Shown: in pieces, positions 11,341 through 22,661 of the stretch
Layout of the letters: every line of letters starts with the position of its first letter
How positions within the stretch are numbered: the first letter of the stretch is position 1
NCBI GenBank assembly: GCA_037693485.1
Contig: CM075345.1
Coordinates: 111,780,001 to 111,844,000, forward strand
From: Kitagawia praeruptora
Lineage: Eukaryota; Streptophyta; Magnoliopsida; Apiales; Apiaceae
Length of the DNA stretch: 64,000 nt
Direction of reading: 5' to 3'
Notes under the pieces: model-generated
Database searches by the model: none
Told to the model about the DNA's origin: nothing
Seen by the model: the letters and a program-made list of their open reading frames with translations, nothing else
Made by a program: the position numbers and the translations under genes

Positions 11341-12301
11341 ACTCGTATTATATTAAATAAATTAGTTATCAATAATAAATCAAAACAATAACCCCTCATT
11401 GATGTTCTAAACCCAATACTTGAGCCAACAATGCTCAAGTATCACCTAAAAAATACTTAAGACTACACCTTTTAAGCATTAACTAATTGTGATATGGTGA
11501 ATGAACAATACCTAATAACATTTTTCTCATATATATATAATTTAACAGCTACAATAAACTCCTCCTTCTTGTACGATATATTTCGTATCAATTGATTGAG
11601 CAACTCCAACTTGAGATCATTTTTTAACCAAGTTCTAATAACATGTTAATTAAAGTAATTAATCGATCATTTTAAAATCTTAAAATGTTCGAATAAGATC
11701 TTGTGCTATAATAAATATATGTTATTCATCTACGTACCCCTTCTTTCTGTTTTTACTGTTTCACATACATTCAAAGCAAATTTGAAACAATGATGACCTA
11801 ACAAAGAAAGGGGAGGACGGTAACTATTCGGGGGCCATGTGGCCACCATTCTTAATGGACGCCCGTGCGGTAAAGCGAGTATTTAGAGCAATCAAAACCA
11901 GGAAGCTTCAACGGGACGGATAGCTCATCAAGCTCCGTTATATAAATGTTTATGTATGTACGCATGTTATGATATGTATTATTATGTATACATGTGCATG
12001 TTTGTATATGTGTTACATATATATACATTTAGTACTGGAGGCAAGTAGGCAAGGGTGTTTAATGATGGCAGTCGGTGGTGGAGGGAAAACGTATAAGTGA
12101 CGATCAACTAACAACGGGCACCGTTACTCAATTGTGTCGTGGAATTTTTGCAATTTTATTATATTTTTTAATTATCTAGATGTATTTATTACCTATCTAT
12201 ATATCTACAAATTTATTTTAATGTAAATAATGTTTGATTAAATTGGTTACTCATTAGTTATTTTTTGGGTGCATATAAATAAACTCATTAGTAATAAGTA
12301 G
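11341..12301. other. AT-rich spacer with no recognised gene
   Basis: No coding signal is visible on either strand. The stretch contains stop-dense AT-rich DNA and a slightly GC-richer patch near 11810-11950, none of which I recognise. Confidence 0.5.
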
Positions 12302-12303
12302 TA

Positions 12304-12554
12304 CTCCCTCTGTTTTTTTCAATAGTTTACATTTGCGGACCAATTTCCGGCACGGATTTTAAGGTGCATTTTAAGGATAGTTTCATAACTTTTTTTTGAT
12401 ATTTTCTTTTTTTGTATAAAAATAGGATTGTTTTATTTTTATACAAAAAAAGAAAATATCAAAAATAAGTTATATAACTATCCTTAAAATGCACCTTAAA
12501 ATGCGTGTCAGATACGCAGTTTTTTATGTAAAGAAATGGATTGGACGGAGGGAG
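12304..12554. mobile_element. Stowaway-like MITE, 251 bp, long hairpin
   Basis: The ends CTCCCTCTGTTT and GGACGGAGGGAG are inverted and flanked by TA on both sides (12302-12303, 12555-12556), as expected for Tc1/mariner Stowaway elements. Most of the interior is also palindromic, for example AAGGTGCATTTTAAGGATAG near 12361 against its complement near 12480, so the whole element can fold into one hairpin. Confidence 0.88.
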
Positions 12555-12556
12555 TA

Positions 12557-13759
12557 TTTCACATGTGGAGTTTATTTCATGTAATAATTAATGGATAGAA
12601 TTTCTCAAGATTATCAAGATATTAAATGTATTTGTTTCGTTCCATTTTTATTATTTATCACTTTTTATTTAGTTATGTTCCAAAATTATTGTCCATATTT
12701 AATTAAAATGATATATTTTATGTTAATTATATTATTTTTTATGAAAAATAATATAATTGTTAATTGACAACTGTGTTTATTTGATATGATTGAATTAATT
12801 TTAATTTATTACAATAAAAATGTTACGAAGGAGTCTACGCTGATTACTAATTATTAAATTTGATTACCATATTCCAATTAATGCAACATTTTGTAGAGAT
12901 AGCAGCAGAAAGAAAATGAAGTCAAATAAATCCATTGATCAAGAACCAAGGACCACTTTCAAAAAAAGAAAGAACCAAGGACCAAATTTATTTAGTTCTT
13001 ACGCAAATTCAGATCCAAAAATTTAAATTTGGGGTAGATTATTCTAAAATTTTCTTCCGCAATAATTTAAACGGTGATCTAACAATATTATTCATTGAAC
13101 TAAATTTGGATTAATTGTTTTAATATTAAAATAATGGTATTGTTATTTGTATATTTTTAATTTATTAAATTTAAAATTTATTTATGATTTTTTGATTACT
13201 TAATTAATAATAGAATGTAATTAATATTTACTAAAATTTATTTTCTAGAATAAAACTTATAATAATAATGAGAAAAACATATTTTATTAAAACTTCAATA
13301 AAAATACATTAAATGCATAAAATAAAAATTACATTTAATTGCAATAAATCAAATTACAATGAAGAAAATGACTAGAAAATGGTACAAATAAAATGAATGT
13401 ATTTTTTGTTAATTAAGTTTACAATTTTAATGTGATTTGTTTTTGTCAAGACAATTGTAATCTTACTTACGTATATTAAAAAATTTATATTTTAATTTAA
13501 TTAATAAATATAATATATATATAGTTAATAATGCTTAAATATTAAATTTAAAAATAAAAATTTAAATTTAAATTTATGTAATATAATATATAAATCTAAA
13601 TTTGGATCACGGAATAAATTATGAAATAATAAGTCATTTTTTTTAAAGGAAATAATAAGTCTTAAAATATGTCTCGCCCTCAGTCCCCAATGTAAACAAT
13701 TCAGGGACAGAGGGAATATATACATATATAAATTAAGTACTTAATGATCAAGCTGTTAA
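12557..13759. other. AT-rich intergenic DNA
   Basis: Very AT-rich, stop-dense sequence with no coding frame. A short Stowaway-like end (CAGTCCCCAATGTAAAC, then CAGGGACAGAGGGA) near 13680-13715 may be a deletion remnant. Confidence 0.5.
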
Positions 13760-14073
13760 GAGGCCGTTTGGGATTACTTAAAATAAGTTACTTTTGACAT
13801 AATGGAGAGAAAGTAAAATTGTTTACTTTAAGTTGAATGAATGTGTTTGAATAATTTTACTTAAAGTTAAATGGGGATTTAATAATTTTGACTTAAAGGT
13901 GAAATTTGACTTTAAAAAATTTTAAATTCATAGTATTTAAACTTTACAGCAATCGATAAAAATAAACTCGATAAGTCATAAGTGATAAGTACTTAAATGA
14001 ACATTATGACTTAAAAGTAATTTTACCCAAACAGAGCAAAAACGAGCTTTAATCCCCATTACCAAACGGCCTC
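13760..14073. mobile_element. Tourist/PIF-Harbinger-like MITE, 314 bp
   Basis: Terminal inverted repeats GAGGCCGTTTGG and CCAAACGGCCTC are flanked by the trinucleotide TAA on both sides (13757-13759, 14074-14076). The three-base TAA/TTA duplication is typical of PIF/Harbinger MITEs. The interior is AT-rich and non-coding. Confidence 0.82.
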
Positions 14074-14171
14074 TAAGTCAAGAGAGTAATGTTCCTCCTG
14101 AATAGATATGGAAAGAGGGAAGGTTATCATTAATTACTGTTAACTTGTTAAGCCATGCGATTATTAGTAAG

Positions 14172-14331
14172 AGTATTGGTTATCAAAATTGGGTACCAAA
14201 TGACATGGCAACAAACACTTGGTATTTTCAAATATTTTGATTGGATGGCCTGATGGGCCCAGTATAATTATAACCAATTAAAACAAAGCCACATCATTTG
14301 GTGACAATTTTTGTTACCTCTAACACTTTTC
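14172..14331. mobile_element. MITE with 9-10 bp target duplication
   Basis: TTATTAGTA, extended by one A, occurs directly at both ends (14162-14171, 14332-14341). The element's ends form an imperfect inverted repeat of about 40 bases, ending in ACCAAATGACATGGC on the left and the complement of GCCACATCATTTGGT on the right. The duplication length suggests a Mutator-type element, but the class is uncertain. Confidence 0.65.
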
Positions 14332-14407
14332 TTATTAGTAATGTCTTTGCCATTCGCTCATGTCTGACGTCCTCCCTTTAATTTCAATTAATATCCTCCC
14401 CTGGCTA

Positions 14408-14592
14408 CAGTAAAACCTCTATAAATTAATAGTATCGGGACCAACAAATTTTATTAATTTAATGAGATTATTAATTAATCGAGGTTAAATTTACATTATC
14501 GCTATTATGTTAGGACCAAAAAATTATTTTGAAAATATTAATTTATAGTGGTTTATTAATTTATCGAGTATTAATTTGTCAAGGCTTTACTG
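14408..14592. mobile_element. Small MITE ending CAGTAAAACCTC
   Basis: Left end CAGTAAAACCTCTATAAATT and right end GGCTTTACTG are inverted and flanked by TA. The interior holds further partial inverted matches. This terminal sequence resembles a MITE type found in many dicots. With only TA as the visible duplication I leave the superfamily open. Confidence 0.6.
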
Positions 14593-14594
14593 TA

Positions 14595-15141
14595 TAATGT
14601 TTACAAAGAAGTATATGATATTATATTAAACCCTAAACTTATTATGTGTTAAATTTTTTAATAGTTTTGGTGACAGAATTACACAAGAGGTAATGAAATT
14701 AGCTTATAAATTTTTTCCTTTCAACTGAAGTTAATTAATTTCAGACCTAAAAATTTCTAATTTGAAGAATATATTACTAATTTGTACATATACTATAAAC
14801 TTAAAAATGTGTTTTGTAGTGAGCAAGACAATATTGCCTTAATTTGTTCATCTTTTTATGCCAAGAAAAATACAGGTCTACAGTTGATGTCAAGGGGTTC
14901 GGTCTTTATCAGTTGCGGGTGGTGAAGTTGGCAGTTGCTAACGCTTTTTCTTTATCTAAATCATCCGCCATATGTCCTGGCTTGTCCTTTCCATATTTAG
15001 GGCACCCAAAAACTTGTCCTCTAATCTAGCTAGCCAGCTGATAGCTATCACCCTGGACAGTGAAAGAAACAAAAAGTGTGTGTACTGCAATTAGATTATA
15101 AATCCATCTAATTATGCCTAGCTAGCTAGTAGTAGTAGGTA
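14595..15141. other. Intergenic AT-rich DNA
   Basis: No coding frame, RNA gene or clear transposon terminus was seen here. A short less AT-rich patch at 14870-15030 has no recognisable protein similarity. Confidence 0.4.
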
Positions 15142-15400
15142 CTCCTTCCGTCTCTAAATATGTTTCCTGTTTCATTTTTTCACGTTTGCCCACGCACATT
15201 TTTAATTGTTAATATCTCCCATTTCGTATTAGTATTAGATATAAAAACTTTACTGTATTAAATTACTCACAAATACGAATCCAACAATATCACTCATGAC
15301 TATATTTTATCTTATAAATTATGCGTAAATTAATAGTCAATCGCTTAGAATGAACAGTACCAAAAATCAAAACAGGAGACACATTATGGCACAGAGGGAG
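15142..15400. mobile_element. Stowaway MITE, copy A, 259 bp
   Basis: It begins CTCCTTCCGTCTC, ends AGAGGGAG and is flanked by TA. The interior shares GTATTAGTATTA, AAAAACTTTACTGTATTAAA and ATCACTCATGACTATATTT with two further copies at 34175-34428 and 37745-38003, which defines one local family. Its ends have drifted more than those of the other two. Confidence 0.85.
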
Positions 15401-15565
15401 TACCACTTATACAGTTATACATGGTTGTTGTTAATTGTTTATAAATCATTTCTCATCATTAGGGTTTTCCTCTTTTCTTTTAATAATCACTAGTACTCTA
15501 TTATTATATTAATGGGGTGTTGCTGTGGCATTTTTTTGTTTGGTGGTGCTGTCCCTCTCCCTTGT

Positions 15566-15909
15566 CTATATAACCCTAGTTCTTTTCTTTTCTACCATTC
15601 CTCAACACTTTCTTTTCTCTGCCTTCCTCACCTTCTTCTTCTTCTCCTTTCGTATCCTCCTCGGGATCTGATCCGACATCAATTTTGTGCTAGACATATA
15701 TAGGAAGGTTCAGTTCCCGAGGAAAGATTTTTGTTTCCGCTTTTGTCTCTGCTGTGACGCTGTCCTCCTCCATATATATATCTCTATTATTTAACTCTTA
15801 GGTTTTACTTGGAGCTATAAATGCTACTAGCTAGGGTTTGCTGATCATTTCTTACCAAACAAGAAGAGAATCTGACTTTCATAGCTTGCCTGTACATCTC
15901 TTCTCATCT
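15566..15909 (+). promoter_or_regulatory. Candidate core promoter and 5' leader exon
   Basis: A TATA box (CTATATAA, 15566-15573) is followed about 30 bases later by a long pyrimidine-rich stretch, typical of a plant transcription start and 5' leader. The leader has no long ORF. It could end at 15909, before GTAAGA, a good donor. The only same-strand gene downstream is the NAC gene, whose start codon lies 36 bases after a good acceptor (TTACAG, ending 19435). I infer a 3.5 kb leader intron containing MITEs. It could instead be an independent non-coding transcript. Confidence 0.35.
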
Positions 15910-16752
15910 GTAAGATCCCTATTACACACACATACATACAGATATGCATCTGTTAATTCTTACTTAACATTTTATACTGGATTGATAATTAATTAGTTTG
16001 CTTGCACTAATCATGTGTTTTATGCATGATACATCTAGATGCAAAGATGCTAAATATGCCCTAGCTTTCTTTTTTAAACTTGTTTATCTTATAATTAGTA
16101 GGTCTAGAGATAAAGGTTTGACTTGTAGGAGATGTACAGTATGAATAACTAGAGATCTGAAACATGTAATCAGTAGTGTAATTAAGAAGCCTAATGGTCT
16201 GGGATTCACAGACAAAATAAGTACCATTAGCTACTAAATGCGCTATATTTTAATTAAGGCCTGATTACTTATAATTTTTGATTATACACATGCATCGTCT
16301 CTAATAATCACTGTTAACATGCTTTATTATTACAAGACAAGATATAATAAACTGATACAATTATAGTGATTTACTCTTTTCTTATGACAATCACTCTTTA
16401 GACCATCTCCAATGTTCAAGAGACTCCTACATTCATTTTTACAAATAATATAAAAAATTGGTTCTTAGCAAATTATTAGATTGATTTATGTATCAAATTT
16501 CAACAATACTCTTTATATTAATTTTTTATTTATAATTTATTCATAAAACAATTCCACTATAATTAAAAGTTGTACAAAAATGGATGAATATGAATATTTT
16601 ATTATTAAAATATAAATTAAGAGCTCTTAGCGACACTCAGAAATGAGGAGAGAAAGAAGAAACTTTTAATATTTTTAAGAACTATTAAGAAAGAATGAAA
16701 TATTTTCATTCTCTCCCATTTTTTAAATTAAGGGGTAGAGTAGAGAGTTTTA

Positions 16753-17061
16753 GATCCCTCTGTCCCATCCATTTTTTTACAATTTTCTTTTTGGGATGTC
16801 CCACCAATTCTTTACATTATTAAAAATAGTAACTTTTAACAATAAAATACATTATTACATCCACTACTTCACTTTACTTTTTCAACACTTTACACTATTA
16901 CACCCACTACTTCACTTATTTTAATAATAAAATCACTATTACATTCACTGCTTCACTTATTTTAACAATAAAATCACTATTACACCCACTACTTCATTTA
17001 TCTTAACAATATTCTTTAGTCTGCGTGCAAAAAGGCAATGTAAAGAAACAACCTGAGGGAG
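16753..17061. mobile_element. Degenerate Stowaway-like MITE
   Basis: Its outer parts are roughly inverted: CCCTCTGTCCCATCCATTTT on the left and AAACAACCTGAGGGAG on the right, with TA on each side. The interior has short tandem copies of a unit with CACCCACTACTTCACTTAT and ATAAAATCACTATTACA. The imperfect ends lower confidence in the boundaries. Confidence 0.6.
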
Positions 17062-17221
17062 TATAAAATATCTCTGAAGAGTCGTCATTTCGTCCATTAA
17101 AATTTAATCATCACGTGGCACGTTTTCATAATTGCATCAAGCCTCTATGTTTTGACTTAGACTTATTTATCACATGACATTTAAATTGATAAAGTTAATT
17201 TAGTGGCTGGACAATAATAGG

Positions 17222-17428
17222 GCCCGTTTGAGAAATCTTATTTTTCAGAAATAAGTTACTTATTCTGAAAAAAAGTTAGGAAATATGTACTTTTTTTTTA
17301 AATAAGTAACTTATTTAACGAATATTAAACTCCCGATACACATTTTTCTTTAAAAAAAAGTATGTTAATACGAAATTTTTTCCGAAATAAGTAACTTATA
17401 AGTCGATTGGCAAATTTGCCAAACGGGC
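17222..17428. mobile_element. MITE ending GCCCGTTTG, about 207 bp
   Basis: GCCCGTTTGAGAAAT at the left and GCCAAACGGGC at the right form terminal inverted repeats. Inside, AAATAAGTTACTTATT and AATAAGTAACTTAT continue the palindrome. No clear target duplication was found, so the superfamily (PIF/Harbinger or hAT) is open. Confidence 0.6.
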
Positions 17429-18994
17429 ACATATATAGCTATATTTGCTGCATCTCGATCGATTTGGCTTTTCCACCCTAGCTAATTTAACTTTTGAGTA
17501 CTAAGTCCCCGTAAATAATAAACTTTAGTTTAATCAACATAAACAAATGCTGCTTTAAATAAAACATAAATAAATGTAACATGGAGAAGATATTGAGTGA
17601 TTTCTACTCATGGATTTAGATCAAAATGACACATGTTATCAAACACTCTCTTATACGTACAATTAATTAATTCTAATTTTTTAAACAATCAAGCTCTGAT
17701 ATAATATTCCTGACAAAAAAAAAAGCTGTGATATAATATTAAATAATCAACTCGAAGCCCAAATTAATTAGATAATATCCAATAAATTTATATAACTTTT
17801 TTGTTAGTAAGCGAAATCTCTCTTAATTGATCATACTTTGATATCAAATTTGATTTCACACTTATTTATTTTGGTTTCACCTTATTTCTTATTTTTTTCT
17901 AGAATTCCTTATAAATTATTTACTAAAAATTTTAGAATCCTATTATAATTATATTTCTGTTATAATTACATGAATTTGTGTTTCTCCCTAGAATTCTATA
18001 TTATTTTTTTAATAAAAATTGCTAGAGTCGTATAATAATTGTAACTTTGTTGTTATAAAGAATTATGTATGTTATAATTTTTTGATTTTATTAAAAAATA
18101 AATTTAAATAAGTAATAAATAAAATAACAGTATAGTGATCAGTTTTGATGGTACTTTAAAACCCTTCTAAATTTCGTCTATTAGAAAATGTTTTCTTAAT
18201 TATCTTAAAATAATTTTAAATAAATAATAAATAAAATAAATGAACGAAATAATATTTTACTAATAAATAAAATAATTTCTTTTAACTACTTATCATCTAA
18301 TATTTCTTAATTATTAATCTCGACCTTCCACGCCAATAACTAGTAGATAGTACTCCATCTCCTATCAACATATACAAGCATTAAGCCATTAAATTAAGTA
18401 TATTCATTTGCATATATAGGTGAATTTCAATTTGTTCTTGCTAGCTTCTCCTCTAAGTACTTTAACTGGTCATGTTTCTTTTGTTAAGTTAATAAAATTG
18501 GTCATGTCGTAGTATTTGAACAATAATATTTTTAAGTCCATTGAAAGCATGCCATTTGAAAATTAAGTTGAGATTGCACGTACGAGAAGAAAAAAGTTTC
18601 TTAATTTAGCAATGAGAATTGAGAACATAATAACTTAAAAATCCGAAAGCAACAAAAAGATCACACATGCATATCATCCAATAATATGATTTTGATACCG
18701 AATTAATACGATCAATGTTAAGTTGACTTGTATTGATAACATACTTGGTACATATAAAAATTTAGGAAAATGCAACATTTATATAAAAAATTATAAAAAA
18801 TTTCACAAAATGATAGATGTCTCAATTTGATTGTAATTCAATAAATCCCCTGCATTTACATTAATATCAACCAATAAAAAGAAATCCAACTCATTTTGTG
18901 CAAAAAATCTGTAATCATATGTGCATTTAGCATTAGCAATCGATGAGTAGATTAACCACTGAACCAGTAAATCTTCTTATGCATATATTGAATA

Positions 18995-19158
18995 CACTAC
19001 AAGAAAACAGTGGTCGGTTCACAGGCATCAAGCCGGTATAGTTAAGTACCTGGAAAAACAGCAAGCTACTCATGATCAACACGTACGTAAGTGGAAATTG
19101 TACTTGGTGGATGGAACATATGTTAATATGTTCACAGGCATCAAGCCGGTATAGTTAT
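18995..19158. repeat. CACTA-like terminus with a 28-bp direct repeat
   Basis: CACTACAAGAAAA at 18995-19007 matches the terminal sequence common to plant CACTA (En/Spm) transposons. Just inside, a 28-base sequence containing CAGGCATCAAGCCGGTATAG occurs at about 19018-19045 and again at about 19131-19158. Subterminal repeats are usual in CACTA elements. The opposite end was not found, so this is probably a fragment. Confidence 0.5.
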
Positions 19159-19471
19159 GTTCTTAATATGTTATTTATTTCTTTTTGTGCGATTTCTCTC
19201 TTTGTAAGTTTGTTGCTTTCGTGATGATCAATGTTTTTTGTGCGAGAGACGACTGTGTACATGATAGCCAAATCTATATATAAATGGATCGATGTGCATG
19301 TGTATACATGTATATATAAGACATCAATTTGATTCATAACTTAATTGGCCGGATGCATAACTAGTTAAGCTATATATATGGAAGTAATTAATCAGGTGAG
19401 ACTGACTGCTGACAGATAGTATAAAATTGTTACAGAGGCGCTATTGAAACTGGTTTATATAATTAAAGAAA

Positions 19472-20896
19472 ATGGATACATCATCTCACGTTCCCCCTGG
19501 TTTCCGATTCCATCCTACTGACGAAGAACTGGTGGATTACTACCTGAGAAAAAAGATTACATCTAAACGGATCGACCTGGATGTCATTAAAGACATTGAT
19601 CTTTACAAAATAGAGCCCTGGGATTTACAAGGTAAACAAATTAAGTTGATAAGTAGCTAGGCCACAAACATGCATTTACTGCAATGCCATATATATCTCG
19701 CGTACAGAATTAGTTAATTAATTAGCTTTCTATAATTACGACATTGAACGTGTGCAAACATTCGTATACATCTGCAGAGCTATGTGGATTGGGAATAGAA
19801 GAGCAAAGTGAGTGGTACTTCTTCAGTCACAAAGACAAGAAGTATCCAACGGGAACTCGTACCAATAGAGCTACAGCTGCTGGATTCTGGAAAGCAACAG
19901 GAAGAGATAAAGCAATCTACTCTAAGCATGATTTAGTTGGTATGAGAAAGACCTTAGTCTATTACAAAGGTCGTGCCCCCAATGGCCAAAAGTCTGATTG
20001 GATCATGCATGAGTATCGTCTTGAAACCGATGAAAATGCACCCGCTCAGGCAAGTACTTGGATTGATATCTCCTATATATGTTGGCCGTCTTAAAAATTA
20101 TATCATGATGATATAATGATCACTGATCACTGCGGTTGGCGAAGGCCATGTTTTTTGTAGTGTATATTAACTTATTGGCTAAAATGACAAATTAATTTGA
20201 ACGTACCATTGGCTGACTGACATGATTATAATTTTGTTAATTCGATATGTGCAGGAAGAAGGATGGGTAGTATGTAGGGTGTTTAAGAAGAGAATCGCAA
20301 CAGTTCGGAGAATGAGCGAGCACGAGTCACCAATATGGTATGAAGATCAAGTTTCATTCATGCCTGACATGGATTCCCCCAAACAACAAAACATTTCATA
20401 CCACTATCCTTATTCTAATTTCAAAAAGGAGCAGGACTTTCAGTACCAAAATATTTCTAGCTCAGACCATTTCCTCCAGCTTCCCCTTCTCGAAAATCCA
20501 AAGATGCCACTACCTATCTTCGCAAACTGCAATTATCTGCCTGTATATGGCCTTAACGCGAACCTTGACAAAAATATTTTGCAATCTTCGTCACTCACAC
20601 AAGACCAAATTAGTAGCATTCCATCTAATTCTCATGATCAAGGAGTTGAGCAAGTGACGGACTGGCGAGTTCTTGATAAGTTTGTTGCTTCACAACTTAG
20701 CCATGAAGATGTTCCCAAGCAAAAGGGTGAATGTATGATCAGTACTGTTGATGCAGCCACATTAAATAATTTCATTTCCGAAGACGATGATTGCTCCAGC
20801 ATACTCATCGGAAATTTGGAAAAGCAAAATATATTCGATCAAGAACAAAATACATCAACATCAACTTCAAGTTGTCAAATTCATCTATGGAAATGA
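19472..20896 (+). CDS. VND4-like: NAC transcription factor, VND4/5/6 type
   Basis: A 357-aa NAC-domain factor of the VASCULAR-RELATED NAC-DOMAIN group, nuclear activators that switch on secondary wall formation and programmed death in xylem vessels. Coding exons are 19472-19631, 19778-20049 and 20255-20896; phases join cleanly. The N-terminal NAC domain (about residues 8-160) shows all subdomains: GFRFHPTDEELVDYYL, KIEPWDLQ, EWYFFSHKDKKYPTGTRTNR, GFWKATGRDK, KTLVYYKGRAPNGQKSDWIMHEYRL and EEGWVVCRVFKK. The C-terminal half carries VND hallmarks: HFLQLPLLENPK, VTDWRVLDKFVASQL and the terminus SSCQIHLWK, close to the SCQIDLWK end of Arabidopsis VND4 as I know it. The second intron begins GC (CAG|GCAAGT) instead of GT. 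A leader exon far upstream is possible. The subgroup is secure; the exact orthologue among VND4, 5 and 6 is not. Confidence 0.93.
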
Positions 20897-20989
20897 TTGG
20901 TGCCCTATTGAAGCAAATGGTGATCGATCTATTGAAGAAATTTCTTGTACAAAAGATTATGTACAAATTAACTATCATATAAGTATAAT

Positions 20990-21357
20990 GGTCTTTGCTC
21001 CATAAAGAACACTCTTTTATATAAAGAACAATAAAGAACACTATAAAATCATTTATTCCAATAGATCCATTGGCCCCGCCAGGGGCACCCAATACAAAAA
21101 GTTCTTATTTTTTTAGGGTCTATCCATCCAGCAAAAAAAAAAAAAAAAAAAAATTTGAAAATTTTACTGTTCATGATGACGTCATCGATGAACAGTAAAA
21201 TTTTCATTTTTTTTTTTTTTTTTTTTGCTGGATGGATAGAGCCTAAAAAAATAAGAACTTTTTGTATTGGGTGGCCCCGCCAGGGGCAATGGATCTATTA
21301 GATATGAGGTGTTCTTTGTTGTTCTTTATTTAAAGTGTTCTTTATGGAGTCCAACCC
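20990..21357. mobile_element. Foldback MITE with 10-bp target duplication, 368 bp
   Basis: The two halves are near-perfect inverted copies meeting at a short centre (GATGACGTCATC, about 21176-21187), with A-tracts of about 20 in one arm and matching T-tracts in the other. The ends GGTCTTTGCTCCATAAAG and CTTTATGGAGTCCAACCC are inverted. TAAGTATAAT flanks both sides (20980-20989, 21358-21367), a length typical of Mutator-type elements. It begins 93 bases after the NAC stop codon, so it probably lies within or next to the 3' untranslated region. Confidence 0.9.
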
Positions 21358-21366
21358 TAAGTATAA

Positions 21367-21389
21367 TTATATATATATATATATATAAC
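21367..21389. repeat. (TA)n microsatellite
   Basis: A run of alternating T and A directly follows the right target duplication of the foldback MITE. Confidence 0.85.
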
Positions 21390-21528
21390 TCTTAACTCCT
21401 GTATAAGACGTACGATAATCATGACCTTATTGTGAAAATATCATACAAATGCATATAGCAAGATTTTTAAATTTTGAGTTGCTGCAAAGTTTTGAGGCGT
21501 TTATTTATGTATTACTATATCTATACTA

Positions 21529-21888
21529 TCTATACTATATTATAATAAGTAAAAGGGGTTATAATTTGTAGTTGTTTACCCTTTTTTGGTTATCCCCATT
21601 TTTGGTTATCCCTCATTTATCACCGTTAGATCAGCAACTCAAATAGATCATGACCGTTAGATATAACAATACTAAAAGTTGTTATATGCACAGGTTCAAG
21701 GTTCGATTCCCGCCAATAACATATTAATTTATATTTAATACTAAAAATTATTATATATAAAGATATAAGGTTCGAATCAATAACATATTTAAACTAATAT
21801 TTATAATATTATATTATATTATAAATAAATTATAAATAAATTATAAAAAATTAAAAATAATCCGTGTTTTGCACGGGCTATAAGCTAG
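21529..21888 (+). mobile_element. Non-autonomous Helitron, about 360 bp
   Basis: The 5' end TCTATACTATATTATAATAA follows an A. The 3' end has a hairpin (CCGTG-TTTTG-CACGG, 21862-21876), then CTAG and a host T, so it fits insertion into an AT dinucleotide without duplication, as Helitrons do. The 5' end could be ten bases further left, because TCTATACTAT is repeated. No helicase is encoded. An internal GGTTCGATTCC (21700-21710) matches a pol III B box and may come from a captured tRNA or SINE piece. Confidence 0.8.
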
Positions 21889-22392
21889 TATATATATAAA
21901 AGCCAGAAGGCCTACTTTTTGTAAAATTTGTGATATTTGTTGTCCAAAGCTCGAAGCGAAGCCACGCTTTATTTGTTATTTTTGTTTGATCAGCTGCTAT
22001 ATATATCATCAATTCTAATGTTCTTTCATGCATTATGCAAGCTGAAAAGTATCAATTCTAACGTGACATATATATGATAAGAGTTTCGTCAAATACTTGG
22101 ATTCGAATATAATCCTTAAGGTAATACCTCCAGTCCTCCACCAATAAGTTTATATAAGCTTTTCAAAGTTAAACTCGTCAGAGTTTAATTACTAGAAATC
22201 AAAAACTTATATTAATTTTACCGTATAACAAATTAAGAAAAGGAAGGAAAGTAGTAATAATTAATTTCAGTATGTTTAATTAAGCATGCATCTACTTAGC
22301 GAAAAAAAAATTAAGCATGCATCGACTCTGTATATATAAAAGTCGATCATCAACCTGCAGATGAGTTAGTATTACTCTACATATTTATAGAT
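21889..22392. other. Intergenic DNA
   Basis: No gene or complete repeat was seen. A short direct repeat containing TTAAGCATGCATC occurs at about 22281 and 22311. Confidence 0.4.
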
Positions 22393-22661
22393 GGGTCCTG
22401 GTCCCTGACAAATGATTGTCAGGGACCGGTTATTTAACAATCGGTTCCATAGCCGTTGGATCGTTGATCCAACGGCTGAGATTAAAAAAAAAAAAATTTT
22501 AATTTTCCGCGGATAGGCAATCTGCCTATCCGCGGAAAATTATAGCGGACAGTAAAAAAATTTTGTAATCCAGGGGGGCCGTTGGATCAACGATCCAATG
22601 GTTTAGAAACTGATTGTTATTTAACAGGTCCATGACAATCAATTGTCATGGACCAAAACCC
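22393..22661. mobile_element. Mutator-type MITE with nested hairpins, 269 bp
   Basis: TTTATAGAT is duplicated exactly on both sides (22384-22392, 22662-22670). The ends GGGTCCTGGTCCCTGACAA and TTGTCATGGACCAAAACCC are inverted repeats. Three further palindromes lie inside: TGACAA..TTGTCA near each end, GCCGTTGGATC with its complement, and TTTTCCGCGGATAGGCA with its complement at about 22503-22539. Confidence 0.88.

Larger units (their letters stand above)
15910..19471 (+). other. Upstream region or leader intron of the NAC gene
   Basis: No coding frame is seen. The stretch carries MITEs at 16753-17061 and 17222-17428, a CACTA-like terminus near 18995 and a 28-bp direct repeat, all noted separately. 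Depending on the true transcription start, this is a long 5' leader intron or simply promoter-distal spacer. Confidence 0.45.

Noticed and set aside
15580..15909. MicroRNA precursor
   Set aside because: No conserved plant miRNA sequence that I know is present, and no long hairpin was seen. A 5' leader fits better.
20340..20657. 105-aa ORF overlapping NAC exon 3
   Set aside because: It is a shadow frame of the NAC C-terminal exon, which carries the VND motifs.
21700..21710. tRNA gene or SINE at the B-box motif
   Set aside because: No A box or cloverleaf could be found around it, and the motif lies inside a Helitron.
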